Shown here: piece by piece, positions 52,152-63,100 of the stretch | How the letters are laid out: each line of letters begins with the position of its first letter | How positions within the stretch are numbered: the stretch's first letter is position 1 | Source of the DNA: Echinicola vietnamensis DSM 17526 | Lineage (GTDB): Bacteria > Bacteroidota > Bacteroidia > Cytophagales > Cyclobacteriaceae | Assembly (NCBI RefSeq): GCF_000325705.1 | Contig: NC_019904.1 | Location: 2,668,001-2,732,000, forward strand | Direction of reading: 5' to 3' | Length of the DNA stretch: 64,000 nt | Notes under the pieces: model-generated | What the model was told of the DNA's origin: nothing | What the model saw: only the letters and a program-made list of their open reading frames with translations | The model's database searches: none | Program-made: the position numbers and the translations under genes

Positions 52152-54212
52152 ATGAGCAAAAGAGACTTTAAAAGATATACCGTTACTTCCGCATTACCTT
52201 ATGCCAATGGTCCCCTGCATATAGGACATTTGGCGGGTTGTTATATTCCATCAGATATTTATGTACGTTACCTTCGGTCGCTTGGCAAGGACGTGGTGTA
52301 TATAGGTGGTTCTGATGAACACGGCGTAGCCATTACCATAAAGGCCAAGAAAGAAGGGGTCAGCGCACAGGAAATTGTGGACCGCTATCACGGGATCATG
52401 AAGGCCAGTTTCGAGGAATTCGGAATCAGCTTTGATCATTATAGCCGTACCAGTTCTCCCGTCCATCATCAAACTGCTTCGGAGTTTTTTAAGGACCTTT
52501 ACGACCAAGGTGAATTTCTGGAGCAGACCACCGAGCAATATTACGATGAAGAGGCGGGCCAGTTTTTAGCTGACCGATACATCGAAGGGACTTGTCCTAA
52601 GTGTGGCCATGAAGGTGCTTATGGTGACCAATGTGAAAAGTGTGGGTCGTCACTGAGTCCTACCGAGCTCATCAATCCCAAGTCCAAGCTCAGTGGGAAT
52701 TCTCCGGTACTTAAAGAAACCAAACATTGGTTCTTGGACCTTGGAAAATACGCTGGATTTCTAAGAAAGTGGATCTTAGAAGAACATCAGCAGGACTGGA
52801 AAAATAACGTGCTGGGACAATGCCGCTCGTGGTTAGAAACAGGAGATGGCCTTCAGGCCAGGTCTATGACCAGGGATATGGATTGGGGGGTACCCGTTCC
52901 TGTCGAAGGAGCTGAAGGAAAAGTGCTGTACGTGTGGTTTGATGCCCCGATTGGCTATATCTCTTCCACAAAAGAATGGGCTGCAGAGAAGGGCGTAGAA
53001 TGGGAGCCGTATTGGAAAGATGAAGATACCAAATTGGTACATTTTATTGGAAAAGATAATATTGTGTTTCACTGTATCATCTTTCCGGCTATCCTAAAGA
53101 CCCATGGGGATTATGTGCTTCCTGACAATGTGCCCGCAAATGAATTCCTGAACCTTGAAGGAGAAAAGATTTCTACTTCTCGAAATTGGGCGGTGTGGCT
53201 GCATGAATATTTGAAGGAATTTCCAGGCAAGCAGGATGTATTGCGATACGTGTTGACCGCTAATGCTCCGGAAGCGAAGGATAATGACTTTACTTGGAAA
53301 GATTATCAGGGAAGAAATAACTCCGAGCTGGTAGCCATATATGGTAACTTTGTGAATCGGGCAGTGGTCCTTACCCATAAGTATTTTGACGGGATAGTTC
53401 CCGAGAGGGCTGGACTGTCGGCCTATGACCAGGAAGTTTTGGAAGGCTTGGCGGCTTATCCTGATAAAATAGCGGCTTCTATCGAAAAGTTCAGGTTTAG
53501 AGAGGCACTTGGGTTAGTAATGGATTTTGCCCGTATGGGCAATAAGTACTTGGCCGATACAGAACCTTGGAAGAGCATAAAAGAAGATAAAGACCGAACA
53601 GGTACTGTCCTAAACATTGCCTTGAATATCGCCGCAAACTTGGGCGTGGTGTCAGCTCCTTTCTTGCCATTCACTGCGCAGAAGCTGGCTGATATGTTAG
53701 GAACAGCCGGTGTAAACTGGACCGAAGCAGGTAATAGTGAAATCCTGAAAGGAGGGGAGACCATCGGTAAAGCGACCTTGCTCTTCGAAAAGGTGGAAGA
53801 CAGCGTGGTGGAGCAGCAAGTAAATAAGCTGTTGGAGACCAAAAAACAGAATGAAGCAGCAAATACTCCAGTAGAGCCTGTGAAAGACACCATAGCTTTT
53901 GATGATTTTACCAAGATGGATCTCCGGGTGGTCACGGTACTCGAGGCCGAGAAAATGAAAAAATCCAAAAAGCTATTGAAATTGGTGGTGGATACAGGGC
54001 TTGGCAAGCGTACGGTGCTCAGTGGCATTTCTGAATATTATAAACCAGAAGATCTCATTGGAAAGCAAGTGACCATGCTGATAAATTTAGCCCCTAGGAA
54101 AATGATGGGAATCGAATCGGAAGGAATGATCCTAATGGCTGAAGATAAAGATGGATCATTGCGCTTGATGATGCCAAATGGGCCAGCTGCACCCGGCTCC
54201 GCGATCAACTAG
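52152..54212 (+). CDS. metG: methionyl-tRNA synthetase
   Basis: A 686-residue class I synthetase from the ATG at 52152; a TTG nine bases earlier lies next to the promoter box. HIGH is in [10 protein letters not shown] (23-26), a zinc knuckle is [18 protein letters not shown] (about 147-164), and the KMSKS-type loop is [10 protein letters not shown] (about 335-344). The C-terminal 100 residues are a tRNA-binding EMAP-II domain ([17 protein letters not shown]). It charges tRNA-Met for protein synthesis. The anticodon domain is complete. Confidence 0.97.
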   Translation: MSKRDFKRYTVTSALPYANGPLHIGHLAGCYIPSDIYVRYLRSLGKDVVYIGGSDEHGVAITIKAKKEGVSAQEIVDRYHGIMKASFEEFGISFDHYSRTSSPVHHQTASEFFKDLYDQGEFLEQTTEQYYDEEAGQFLADRYIEGTCPKCGHEGAYGDQCEKCGSSLSPTELINPKSKLSGNSPVLKETKHWFLDLGKYAGFLRKWILEEHQQDWKNNVLGQCRSWLETGDGLQARSMTRDMDWGVPVPVEGAEGKVLYVWFDAPIGYISSTKEWAAEKGVEWEPYWKDEDTKLVHFIGKDNIVFHCIIFPAILKTHGDYVLPDNVPANEFLNLEGEKISTSRNWAVWLHEYLKEFPGKQDVLRYVLTANAPEAKDNDFTWKDYQGRNNSELVAIYGNFVNRAVVLTHKYFDGIVPERAGLSAYDQEVLEGLAAYPDKIAASIEKFRFREALGLVMDFARMGNKYLADTEPWKSIKEDKDRTGTVLNIALNIAANLGVVSAPFLPFTAQKLADMLGTAGVNWTEAGNSEILKGGETIGKATLLFEKVEDSVVEQQVNKLLETKKQNEAANTPVEPVKDTIAFDDFTKMDLRVVTVLEAEKMKKSKKLLKLVVDTGLGKRTVLSGISEYYKPEDLIGKQVTMLINLAPRKMMGIESEGMILMAEDKDGSLRLMMPNGPAAPGSAIN

Positions 54213-54236
54213 CCAAGATAATTAGCAAGTTTTAGG

Positions 54237-54321
54237 AAAAAAGGCTGCCTTAATTTTAGTAATCCGTCACGATGATCTTCAGTGGATCGTCATGACGGAT
54301 TACTTTTGAGGCAGCCTTTTT
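54237..54321. terminator. nested-hairpin terminator after metG
   Basis: An outer stem AAAAAGGCTGCCT/AGGCAGCCTTTTT (54238-54250 and 54309-54321) encloses an inner stem GTAATCCGTCA/TGACGGATTAC (54259-54269 and 54293-54303). It begins 25 bases after the metG stop and ends in a T-run. The symmetry lets it work in both directions. The length of 85 bases is unusual for a plain terminator. Confidence 0.8.
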
Positions 54322-54582
54322 ATTGTAAAAAGTACATTGCATATATGTTTTGTTAATTTTTTCCGATAGGAGTGAAATCGAGCTGCTAAATCGGTAATGG
54401 AGTGAAAGAAGCAAGAATTGTAATCAGTAATTTTTTACTTTTATTAGTTAATTTGAACCTATAATTGGATAAAGTAAAGATTAGGTGTGTAAAATTGGTT
54501 TGAAAAATACCCAATTTGGGGTATTTTTTTGTAAATATTTAATGGATAGTTTTGATGTAGCGTTAACCTAATCGACTTTCAA
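54322..54582. other. region between metG and the Cys-rich gene, with a terminator-like hairpin
   Basis: No ORF is evident. A 10-bp stem AAAAATACCC/GGGTATTTTT (54503-54512 and 54519-54528) with a T-run lies 53 bases before the next start codon. It could be an attenuator for that gene or the end of a short RNA made from 54330-54500. Only its structure supports this. Confidence 0.55.
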
Positions 54583-54810
54583 ATGACTTTCTTTTACATC
54601 ACTAACTTTTACGAACCATCTGCTTTGCACGTCATTCATGCCTTGGGGTGTCCTGATATGCCGGCAATGAATGAACTGAGTTATTTGGGGCCGTTTAATA
54701 ACTGCTCAGAAGCACATAGGGCTGCATCTAAGAAATTTGAGAATGTAAAAGTAAGTGAATGCTGCTGTGAAAAGCATACAAAGGCAATTGTTCACCCTTC
54801 TTCATGTTAA
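54583..54810 (+). CDS. small Cys-rich protein, function unknown
   Basis: A 75-residue protein. Its Cys and His pattern (HALGCPDMP, YLGPFNNCSEAHRAASKKF, SECCCEKH) matches small unnamed Bacteroidetes proteins with the layout H..GC..(L)P....LG.F.NC.EA....K...(D)GC..C...H. The spacing suggests metal binding or disulfides. It has no signal peptide. It stands next to the phosphopantetheinyl transferase on the opposite strand, with no obvious link. Confidence 0.6.
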   Translation: MTFFYITNFYEPSALHVIHALGCPDMPAMNELSYLGPFNNCSEAHRAASKKFENVKVSECCCEKHTKAIVHPSSC

Positions 54811-54841
54811 TCTGGATGAATGAAAGTTGAGCACTTCAGTA

Positions 54842-55582
54842 TCAAACATCAAAAAAGCGAAGCTTCCGATATTTGACAGGAAATGATAAACTGATAAAAT
54901 AGGTTTCGTCCATCAGCAAACTCTTGATTTTCCAATCTGAAAATCCCCCACCTACTTCATAGGGAATATATTGGGTGCCATCGAGGCAATTGATTGAGTG
55001 AAGGTTGTCCACCATCCCTACTGAGGTGGCTTTGAGCAAGGATTCTTTACGGGTCCATAGCTTATAGAATTCATGCCGGGGTGAATAAGCATTTTCTATA
55101 AAGTGTGTTTCCGGTTTCGTAAAGCAATTATTGATCAGGGATAGAAAGTCAAAATCGCTGTCGACATGCTCGATATCTACTCCCAATTCATCTGGACAAA
55201 AGCCAAAAATCACCCAATCCTTGGAGTGCGAGATGTTGAAATGGATCTTCTTGTCTCCTTTTAAAATAGGTTTCTTATTGATGCCCTCAATGAATTCGAT
55301 CTCAACAGGGTCTTTATCCAAGTACTTTGACAATAACACCTTTAGGTAACCCTTGCCAATGATATACCTGATCCGGTCACTTTCCCGTTGGTACCTGTTC
55401 ATTGTCGTGAGTTCTTGTTCTGTAAGGTATTGCTGAAGAGGAGCCAATTCCTCCATTAGTGCTTTTACAGAAACTCTCCATAGGTCTATTTGATCATCGA
55501 TCAAATAATCCGATTTTGGGTTCCAGTTGGGAAGTAAAACGGTGCTGCAATGAATCTTGCTGATATATAGTTGGCTGTTCAT
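54842..55582 (-). CDS. Sfp-type 4'-phosphopantetheinyl transferase
   Basis: A protein of about 246 residues from the ATG at 55582; an ATG at 55618 is also possible. The Sfp signature is complete: GVDIEHVDSDFDF (Mg ligands) and WTRKESLLKATSVG (WxxKEA-type). YIIGKGYLKVLLSKYL and HFNISHSKDWVIFG match the N-terminal half. It attaches phosphopantetheine to carrier domains of NRPS and PKS proteins. It is encoded 493 bp from the NRPS gene on the same strand and probably activates both synthases. Confidence 0.9.
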   Translation of the reverse strand: MNSQLYISKIHCSTVLLPNWNPKSDYLIDDQIDLWRVSVKALMEELAPLQQYLTEQELTTMNRYQRESDRIRYIIGKGYLKVLLSKYLDKDPVEIEFIEGINKKPILKGDKKIHFNISHSKDWVIFGFCPDELGVDIEHVDSDFDFLSLINNCFTKPETHFIENAYSPRHEFYKLWTRKESLLKATSVGMVDNLHSINCLDGTQYIPYEVGGGFSDWKIKSLLMDETYFISLSFPVKYRKLRFFDV

Positions 55583-56074
55583 AGGACGCGTTCTATTCTC
55601 CTGGTTTTTAAAGGGCAAACAACAAATTCATTATTGATTGTGCTGTTTGATATTACTTGAGATGTTAAAGTACGGTGTGTTGTAGTAGCGGAAAGGGTAG
55701 TTTTATTATTCATTTTTCAAATAGCATTTTCCATATTATATGGAAGGTGTTAACAGTCAGGCGATAAGTAGTGTTTGGTGTCGTGTTTTATTGCCTCCAA
55801 GCATTAAGAAATTCAATATGAAAGCAAGTAGTACGTACTTCCGCTCGTGTTATTTAAAAGTAAATCTAGTTATTTTTTAAATCAATAAAAATGTATTTTG
55901 AATTAAAAAAAATGAATTTAAATAAAATGTAGTTGAAACGATACATTACAGCAATAATCCAGTGTAAATAGTGTATATCGTCAAGAAAAAATTATCTTTT
56001 ATCAATAGATAGTTCTAATTTGAGCAAGCTGAGCAATATCTTTAATAGGTTGATACTGCTCAGCAATTTAATTT
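55583..56074. other. intergenic region between the PPTase and NRPS genes
   Basis: An AT-rich gap on the minus strand. No ORF was found. A stem GCTGAGCAATATC/GATACTGCTCAGC (56028-56040 and 56052-56064, 13 bp with one G-U pair) lies 11 bases after the NRPS stop. It could terminate the NRPS transcript, but there is no strong T-run. The remainder shows nothing recognisable. Confidence 0.55.
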
Positions 56075-59000
56075 TCAGGCATGATCATCAAGTACGTCCT
56101 GAAGTTTGCTGGCAAATGGGCCAACAAATGGCAGGTCAAACATGCTGTTATGGTCACCGTCTATATCGATAACCTGGATGGTATTCACATATGGAGCCCA
56201 ACCGTAATACTTCTCTTCACTTACTGGTGCCAGCTTGATGCGGGCTTTGAAGAGTACCATGTCGGTAAGAATAGGCTTTAGGGTGTAGTTAATCATAGCA
56301 TCCTTATTGATGTTTTTGATTTTCTTGATGATCGCATTCCGATCAAGGGGCGATTTGTCTTTTTGAAGGCCTATCTTGGTCAATAGGTTTTCAGTTTTAC
56401 GTTTGATCATTCTTCCCTTAGTGGTTCGGAACGTATTCGGAGCCTCAACCAACAGCTGCATCTCCACTTTTCTTTTGTTGAATTCCTTCGAGATCATCTC
56501 CAACAGTCCCGTTTTGGGCGCGTTATCATCCATGGGGTCTACACTGGTATCAAATATAATCAGTTTGCCCATAGGCTTGTTTTTGGCAATAAGCTGTCGA
56601 GCCATTTCGAATGCCACATACCCGCCAAAGGAATAGCCTCCGATATGGTATGGCCCTTCAGGATTGTGTGCTAGGATTTCATTGACATAGTGTGCTGCGA
56701 TATTTTCCAGCCCCACGTTTGGGCTATCCAATCCGTTTAATCCCTTTGCCTGTAGACCATAGATGGGTTGGTCTTTATCCACATGATCGATGAGTTTGAA
56801 ATAATTAGTGATGTTGGCAGCGACGCCATGAATTACATATATGGGAGGTTTGCTTCCTTCTGGCTTGATAGGGACCAAGGAGCTCCATGACGGGTTTGCC
56901 GCTTCCATTTCTTCACCGTTTTCCAATAATGCGGCAAATGACCTTACCGTTGGATGTTTGAAGATCGTGGTAAGGGGAAGTTGGGTGTCGATTTTTTTAT
57001 CCAATGAGCTCATGACTTCCACGGCAAGGATAGAGTGCCCCCCAAGTTCAAAGAAATCATCATCCAACTGAATGTAGCTCAATTTAAGGCTGTCTTTCCA
57101 TATTTCTCCAATGAGTTTTTCGTTTGGAGACCACGCTGAACTTTCCGAAGAAGTGGTTTTTAAAGGGCTCGAATCCGGTCTGGGAAGACTTTTGTGGTCA
57201 ATTTTCCCGTTCGGGGTGAGGGGAAACTGTTTTAGCCTTACCCAGTGGGAAGGCAGCATGTATTCGGGTAATTTTGCTTTGATCCGTTCTTTCCAGGCTT
57301 GTAAGGTTGCTTCCGCTAAATCAGTGTCATCACTGATAACATAGGATACCAGTTGTTTGTGGCCTTGCTGCGATTGTTGTACCGCTACATGGGAGGCCAT
57401 CACCCCTTCTAATTGATTGATTTGCTGCTCTATTTCCCCCAGTTCAATGCGGTGCCCTCTTATTTTGACTTGGTTGTCGATCCTTCCTATGCACATTAGC
57501 TCACCATTGGGCTTAAACTTGCCCAGATCTCCAGTTTTGTAAAGGCGTTTTTCGTCAATACTAAACGGGTTCGGGATAAAGCGCTCAGCGGAAAGCTCTT
57601 CCTTTTGCCAATAGCCTATCGCTACTCCCGCTCCGCCAATATAAATTTCCCCGGTCTCCTCTAAATCGACCAATTGTCCATGGTCGTCAAGTAGGTAGAT
57701 TTCCGTGTTGTTTATCGGGGTGCCAATCGAATCAAAATCTTCAGGCTGTTCAATGAGCTTGAGGCTGGAAAGGATAGTGGTTTCGGTGGGGCCATAGGCA
57801 TTCCAGATTTCATCCGTGATCGGCAGTAGTTTTTCGACGAGGCTTTTTTGGAAGGGCTCTCCCCCGGAAACGATCTTAAGGGGCAATGGATAATCCCACC
57901 CCACTTGAACCAGCATTTGGTAGGTCGCGGGAGTGGAGAATATGCGGGAAATCTTCTTCTCATCCAAAGCCCTTAAAAGCAGTCTTCCATCTTTCAGGGT
58001 AGCGGTATCGGCAATGACTAAGGTAGCACCTGCCACCAAAGGGCCAAAAAGCTCCATCCCCGCCACATCAAAGGAAATCGTGGTCACCGCCAATATCCGA
58101 TCGGCATACGAAATTCCGGGTCGGTCCCTGAGGCTATAGAGGAGGTTGGTGAGGTTTTGATGGCTGACCAGCACTCCCTTGGGAAGACCTGTGGAGCCGG
58201 AGGTATAAAGGATGTAAACCGGGTCACTTACTTGTATATTAGCCTCCTGGTAAGTATTAGGTAGGTTTTCGGATTGCTGATGGAAGTCTTCCATGAAAAC
58301 ACATTGCTCTGCGGCGATAGGAAACGCTTCCAGCGCCGTACTGGTGACAATGGCTTTTGCACTGGCATCTGTCAGCATGTACTGAATGCGATCTTGCGGC
58401 AATGCAGGATCAATAGGGATGTAGGTCAATCCGGATTTCACAATCCCTAACAGGCCAATGACCATGTCCGCAGATCGCGGCATTAACAGCCCTATTCGAT
58501 CTCCTTTTGTGAAATTTTTATGCTTTAAAAACGCTGCAAACCGGTTGGATTGGTCTTCCAACTCCTTGTACGTGATATGTTGGTTTTGAAATTCAATGGC
58601 CGTTTTAGTGGGAAATTGATTGGCTATGGCGTGCACCAACCTCGTGAATGGAATGTTCTCGGGGTAGTCTTGCTGGGTGTTGTTCCATTTTTCGTAAAAT
58701 CCACTCAGTCTTGCCGTGTCAAATAGGTAGATGTCGCTCAGGTGGATGTCAGGATTGGCTACGACGGTTTGCAATAGCCGGTTAAATTCATCCATCATCC
58801 GGATGATGGTCGTCCTCTCGAAAAGCGCGGTGTTATAGGACCACTCAAATTGGTAGCTGTCTTTGCTGTTAGTCAGGTTCAGGGCCAATTCAAAGTTGTC
58901 AAAGCTCCTGGGGTTACTGATCAGTTCATGGTCGAGCCCATGAAAGTGGACCTGTGTGTCCATGCCCATGTCCAGGTTAAAGATCACCGGGACCAGTGCG

Positions 59001-60100
59001 GTCTTCGAGAGGTCTCTTTTACGCTTAAGTTCGTTTAGGAGACTGCTGTATGTAAACAGTTGATGGTCGTAGCAATCCAGTATTTCTTCGTTTCGCTGAC
59101 GCAAAAAAGCACTGAAAGGGACGCTTTCATCTATCAAGCTCCTCATAGGAAGAAGGTTGACACAATGGCCGACCAGGTTGAACAGTCCTGTGGCAGATTG
59201 TCCGGCGGCAGGTACGCCCAAGACCACTTCCTTTCGATGACTTTTCTTGGACAGGAATAGTTCAAACGCAGCAATGAAAGTATTGACGAGGGAGGCTCCA
59301 GCAGCCCTTCCCAAAGCTTGCACTTGATCGATCTGGGCTTTGGGTAATTTAAAATCCAGCCGGTCACTTTGGTAATTTTTTACAACGGGGCGAGGATGGT
59401 CTACTGGTAATGTAAAATCTTTTTTCTGGTGCTTGTATTTTTCAAGCCAAAAAGAAATGGTATCGGCATGTTCCGACGTGTTTTCCAGGGCAGTAATCTG
59501 CTGGCAGTATTCACTGAGTGGATTGGCCTTGGGCAATTGGGGAGCCATTTTTAAAACCTTTGCATTGTACAGTTTGCAAATGTCTTCCAATAAAACCCCG
59601 AGCGACCATCCGTCGCCGATAAGGTGGTGGATGGTGAGGGTGAAATAATGCTTTGACGTTACAAGCTTGTGAAGGGCCATCCTGAACAATGGTCCGTTTT
59701 CCAAATCAAAAGCCTGGAGGGAATCCTCACGGTGAAATTGTTCGATAAAGGCGGCTTCTGCCGTAGCATCCATGGATGAAATGTCCTCAGTATGTAGGGA
59801 AAAGGCCATCTCTTCCTGAATAAGGATCTGTTTTCCGTCGATAGCAAAGTTGGCCCGAAGGGCTTCGTGCCGCTTGATCACTTCTTGCAGTGCCTCCTCA
59901 AAGGCAGCCTGGTCAAATTCCCCCTTCAAAACCAAAGAAATGGACTCATTGTAGGCCCGGTTGGCGTCATCTCCGCCGATTTTGCAGGCCAGCCAGATTT
60001 CACGTTGAGCGGTAATACTGGCATAGGCTTTCTCGATCGCAAGTCCAAAAGGATCGTAATCTACTACTTTATAGGTTAAATCAGCATTCATAGTATTCAT
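56075..60100 (-). CDS. single-module NRPS: C-A-T-TE
   Basis: A 1341-residue synthetase. The condensation domain (about 30-450) has HHLIGDGWS at 158-166 (HHxxxDG intact). The adenylation domain has LYTSGSTGLPKG (about 635), NAYGPTETT (about 767), YKTGDLG and NGKIDHKSL. The thiolation domain has LGGHSI (about 1020) and the type I thioesterase has GYSFGGY (about 1156). The substrate-pocket residues read roughly D-V-M-T-V-G-A-I-L-K, which I cannot assign to an amino acid. It starts 10 bases after the PKS stop and would release the product. An alternative start is the ATG at 60091. Confidence 0.95.
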   Translation of the reverse strand: MNTMNADLTYKVVDYDPFGLAIEKAYASITAQREIWLACKIGGDDANRAYNESISLVLKGEFDQAAFEEALQEVIKRHEALRANFAIDGKQILIQEEMAFSLHTEDISSMDATAEAAFIEQFHREDSLQAFDLENGPLFRMALHKLVTSKHYFTLTIHHLIGDGWSLGVLLEDICKLYNAKVLKMAPQLPKANPLSEYCQQITALENTSEHADTISFWLEKYKHQKKDFTLPVDHPRPVVKNYQSDRLDFKLPKAQIDQVQALGRAAGASLVNTFIAAFELFLSKKSHRKEVVLGVPAAGQSATGLFNLVGHCVNLLPMRSLIDESVPFSAFLRQRNEEILDCYDHQLFTYSSLLNELKRKRDLSKTALVPVIFNLDMGMDTQVHFHGLDHELISNPRSFDNFELALNLTNSKDSYQFEWSYNTALFERTTIIRMMDEFNRLLQTVVANPDIHLSDIYLFDTARLSGFYEKWNNTQQDYPENIPFTRLVHAIANQFPTKTAIEFQNQHITYKELEDQSNRFAAFLKHKNFTKGDRIGLLMPRSADMVIGLLGIVKSGLTYIPIDPALPQDRIQYMLTDASAKAIVTSTALEAFPIAAEQCVFMEDFHQQSENLPNTYQEANIQVSDPVYILYTSGSTGLPKGVLVSHQNLTNLLYSLRDRPGISYADRILAVTTISFDVAGMELFGPLVAGATLVIADTATLKDGRLLLRALDEKKISRIFSTPATYQMLVQVGWDYPLPLKIVSGGEPFQKSLVEKLLPITDEIWNAYGPTETTILSSLKLIEQPEDFDSIGTPINNTEIYLLDDHGQLVDLEETGEIYIGGAGVAIGYWQKEELSAERFIPNPFSIDEKRLYKTGDLGKFKPNGELMCIGRIDNQVKIRGHRIELGEIEQQINQLEGVMASHVAVQQSQQGHKQLVSYVISDDTDLAEATLQAWKERIKAKLPEYMLPSHWVRLKQFPLTPNGKIDHKSLPRPDSSPLKTTSSESSAWSPNEKLIGEIWKDSLKLSYIQLDDDFFELGGHSILAVEVMSSLDKKIDTQLPLTTIFKHPTVRSFAALLENGEEMEAANPSWSSLVPIKPEGSKPPIYVIHGVAANITNYFKLIDHVDKDQPIYGLQAKGLNGLDSPNVGLENIAAHYVNEILAHNPEGPYHIGGYSFGGYVAFEMARQLIAKNKPMGKLIIFDTSVDPMDDNAPKTGLLEMISKEFNKRKVEMQLLVEAPNTFRTTKGRMIKRKTENLLTKIGLQKDKSPLDRNAIIKKIKNINKDAMINYTLKPILTDMVLFKARIKLAPVSEEKYYGWAPYVNTIQVIDIDGDHNSMFDLPFVGPFASKLQDVLDDHA

Positions 60101-60110
60101 GACAATGGAC

Positions 60111-63100
60111 TTAGGCGGTTTTAAAAGCTAGCTCAAGGTATTTCCCTGGACGCTCTGGGTCTGGGACAAACCAGGCGGCTTTACCTTCCGGTGTTTTGCC
60201 CAGTTTGGCGCCAGGAACGGGCGGTTGATCTTTGGAAAGTACGTCGGGAGAGGCTTGGAAGCCTTCAGAAAGTCCCGGTACGAGGGCATCCCAGAATGTC
60301 GCCGAAGCAAGCTGTTGGAAACCGCTTTTGATGACCGTTAGAATAAGGTCAGTATCTTCGTCTTGGTAGGCGCCTGTAGCAAAGCAGGGGAAGCCATCAT
60401 AGATGTGAAGCCCTTGCTCTCTAAAGGTGGCAAAAAGCAATTCTGTGTAGGGAAGCTCTTGCTTAAACTTGATTTTCCATAAGGAACCGAAATTGGCCAC
60501 GTAGGCCGGGATGTTGTGTTCTTCGAAGAAACCGTTCAGGCCATCGGCAAGTCGCTGGACCTTGGCTGCCAGATTCTGTTGGAGTTGACCATCGTCCTGT
60601 TGGATATACTCTAAGGAAGCTTTGGCTGTAGCAAGGGCTAGCGGATGACGGACAAAGGTTCCGGCAAAATAGGTGACGTCTATCTCAGGAACGGAGGCGT
60701 CGCCGTACTGCCAATGTCCTCCGTCCAGCGCATCCATAAATTCCGCTTTTCCTGCGATGACCCCAATGGGCAGCCCTCCGCCAACGACTTTGCCATAGGT
60801 GGCCAAGTCAGCTTTGATGCCAAAGATCCCCTGTGCACCTTGTGGATGCATCCTGAATCCGGTGATCACTTCGTCAAAAATCAATGCTGAACCGACAGCA
60901 GCGGTGATCTCCCGAACTTTCTTCAGGAAATCTACCGGTTGGAATTCCGGCCTTCTGCTTTGGACAGGTTCCACCAGCACGGCAGCGATTTCATCTTTTC
61001 TTTCTTCGATGATCCGCAGGGTTTCCGCTGTTCCATAGTCAAGGATGAGGATGTTTTCGACCGATTCGGCCATGATGCCGGCAGCAGCCGGGAAGGATTT
61101 TAAGCTCTTCGTTCCCCGGACGATGACTTCGTCAAATATCCCATGATAAGACCCGTTAAAGGCCACGACAAGCGATCGTTGGGTGATGGTGCGGGCAATG
61201 CGCAAGGCGCCCATGACGGCTTCAGAGCCCGTGTTGCACAGGGCAGCGCGGTCGTGGCCGGTGATGTCACAGATGAGTTTGCAGACAGCTCCGGATAGCT
61301 CATGCTGCGGCCCAATTTCATAACCTTTTTCTATTTGCTCTTTGAGCGCCTCATCGATAAAGTCAGGCTTGTGGCCAAATAAAATGGAGCCAAAACCATT
61401 CAAAATGTCCAGGTATTCATTGCCGTCAATGTCCCAAATTCGACTTCCTTTTGAGCGGTTTACCACAAGGGAGTAAACCGTTTCCTTGATGCTTGGGTTG
61501 AATCCACTGACCACCCGCGGATCTGCCATGTGGCTCCTGTTTTGTTGGGTGTATGCTTTGCTGGAGGCTGTTTTGGAAGTGTACTTTTTGGTGAACGCTT
61601 CGATAAAGTTTTGCTGCTTTTCAGGGAGGCTTTGGCCGTTTTTGTCGATCCGGGCCGTGGCTCCAAATGGCTTTTTCAGGTTTTCAGCATCTTCTTTGCT
61701 TAGCGTCACTGCTGGTTTTTTGGCAGGAGATGGCGGTGCTGCGGGAGCATGGCCATTCAGGTGGGTGTTTGGTTCCTGCTGGGAAACGGCAGCAGCGGGC
61801 ACGGCGGAGCCTTGTAGAAGCGCCAGCTGTTTGGAGAGCAGTTCAAGTTGTTGGCCAATAAGCCCGATGGCGGAATGGTGATTTGCCGAAGGATAGGTAG
61901 TGTGCGAAGGGACAGCCTGCCTGTTTTCGTTTTCCGCCAAGGGGGTGGTTGGTGATGGAATGGGAGAAGGCTCGGCAGCAGGTTGGAATTGATCCGCTGG
62001 AAGTGCTTCATCCAAGAAATTCACGAGGGCATTTACTGTGTTGACCTGGGAATTAAGTTGCCTAAAGGACAGGGGTACGCCAAATTCTTTTTTTAACGCA
62101 AACGATAATTGTGTGAGCAAAAGCGAATCCAGTCCCAATTCTAGAAATGAACTGTCACCAGGTTGGTGGTCGATGTCCAGACCGGAGAGACGCTCAAGTA
62201 CGTCAACGGCTTTTTTGCGAAGAACTTCTGTTCTCATGGGTGTAGTAGTTTTTTTTCCGTTAATAATGGGAGTGTTTTGAGCAGGCTGTTGCGAAATGGG
62301 CGCTTTTACTGGAGGATCTATCCAGCACCTTTTCCTATCGAAAGCATAGGTTGGGACCTCTTCGAGGCGGATCCGTTTTTGCCCAGCATAAAATCGGTGC
62401 CAATCAGGTTTTCCGCCTGACAGGGTGATTTCTCCAAGATTCCCGAGAAGTTCTTGGTAATGGTTCTTGTCACTTTGCCGGTTGGTACTGTGGACGGTTA
62501 CGGCATTTCGGGCCTGCTGATGTTGTTTGATAAGTGTGCTAAGGACATTTCCTGGGCCAATTTCCACGAAAATAGTGTTCGGATCTTCTTCCAGTAAGTG
62601 CTCCATGGCCGGCGAAAAGCAAACGGCCTTGCGCAGGTGTGCGGTCCAGTACGGTACCGAAGTGGCCTCCTGATCGGTCAATGGTTTGGTCGTGACGGTA
62701 GAGACGATGGGGATCGATGGAGCACTCATGTTGGTCTTTGCCACCTCTTTGCCAAAGTCGTCGAGTACAGGATCCATCATGGAAGAATGAAAGGCATGAC
62801 TTGTGAACAGTTTCTTGTGCAAGATGTTCTCTTGGTCAAGCAGGGAACTGATGTGGGCTATCGCTTCTGATGGGCCGGCAAGTACGCATAAGTTGGGTGA
62901 GTTTATCGCGGCCAGCGAAATATCACCTTCGATGAGGTGCTCTATTTTACTATGGGGAGCTCGAACGGAGAGCATGTCCCCACCGGGTAGGGCCGCTACC
63001 AATTGTCCTCTTTTGGCTACTAGCCGCGTGACATCCTCCAAGGAAAATACGCCTGCCAAATGCGCCGCTACAAACTCCCCAATGCTGTGTCCGACCATGG

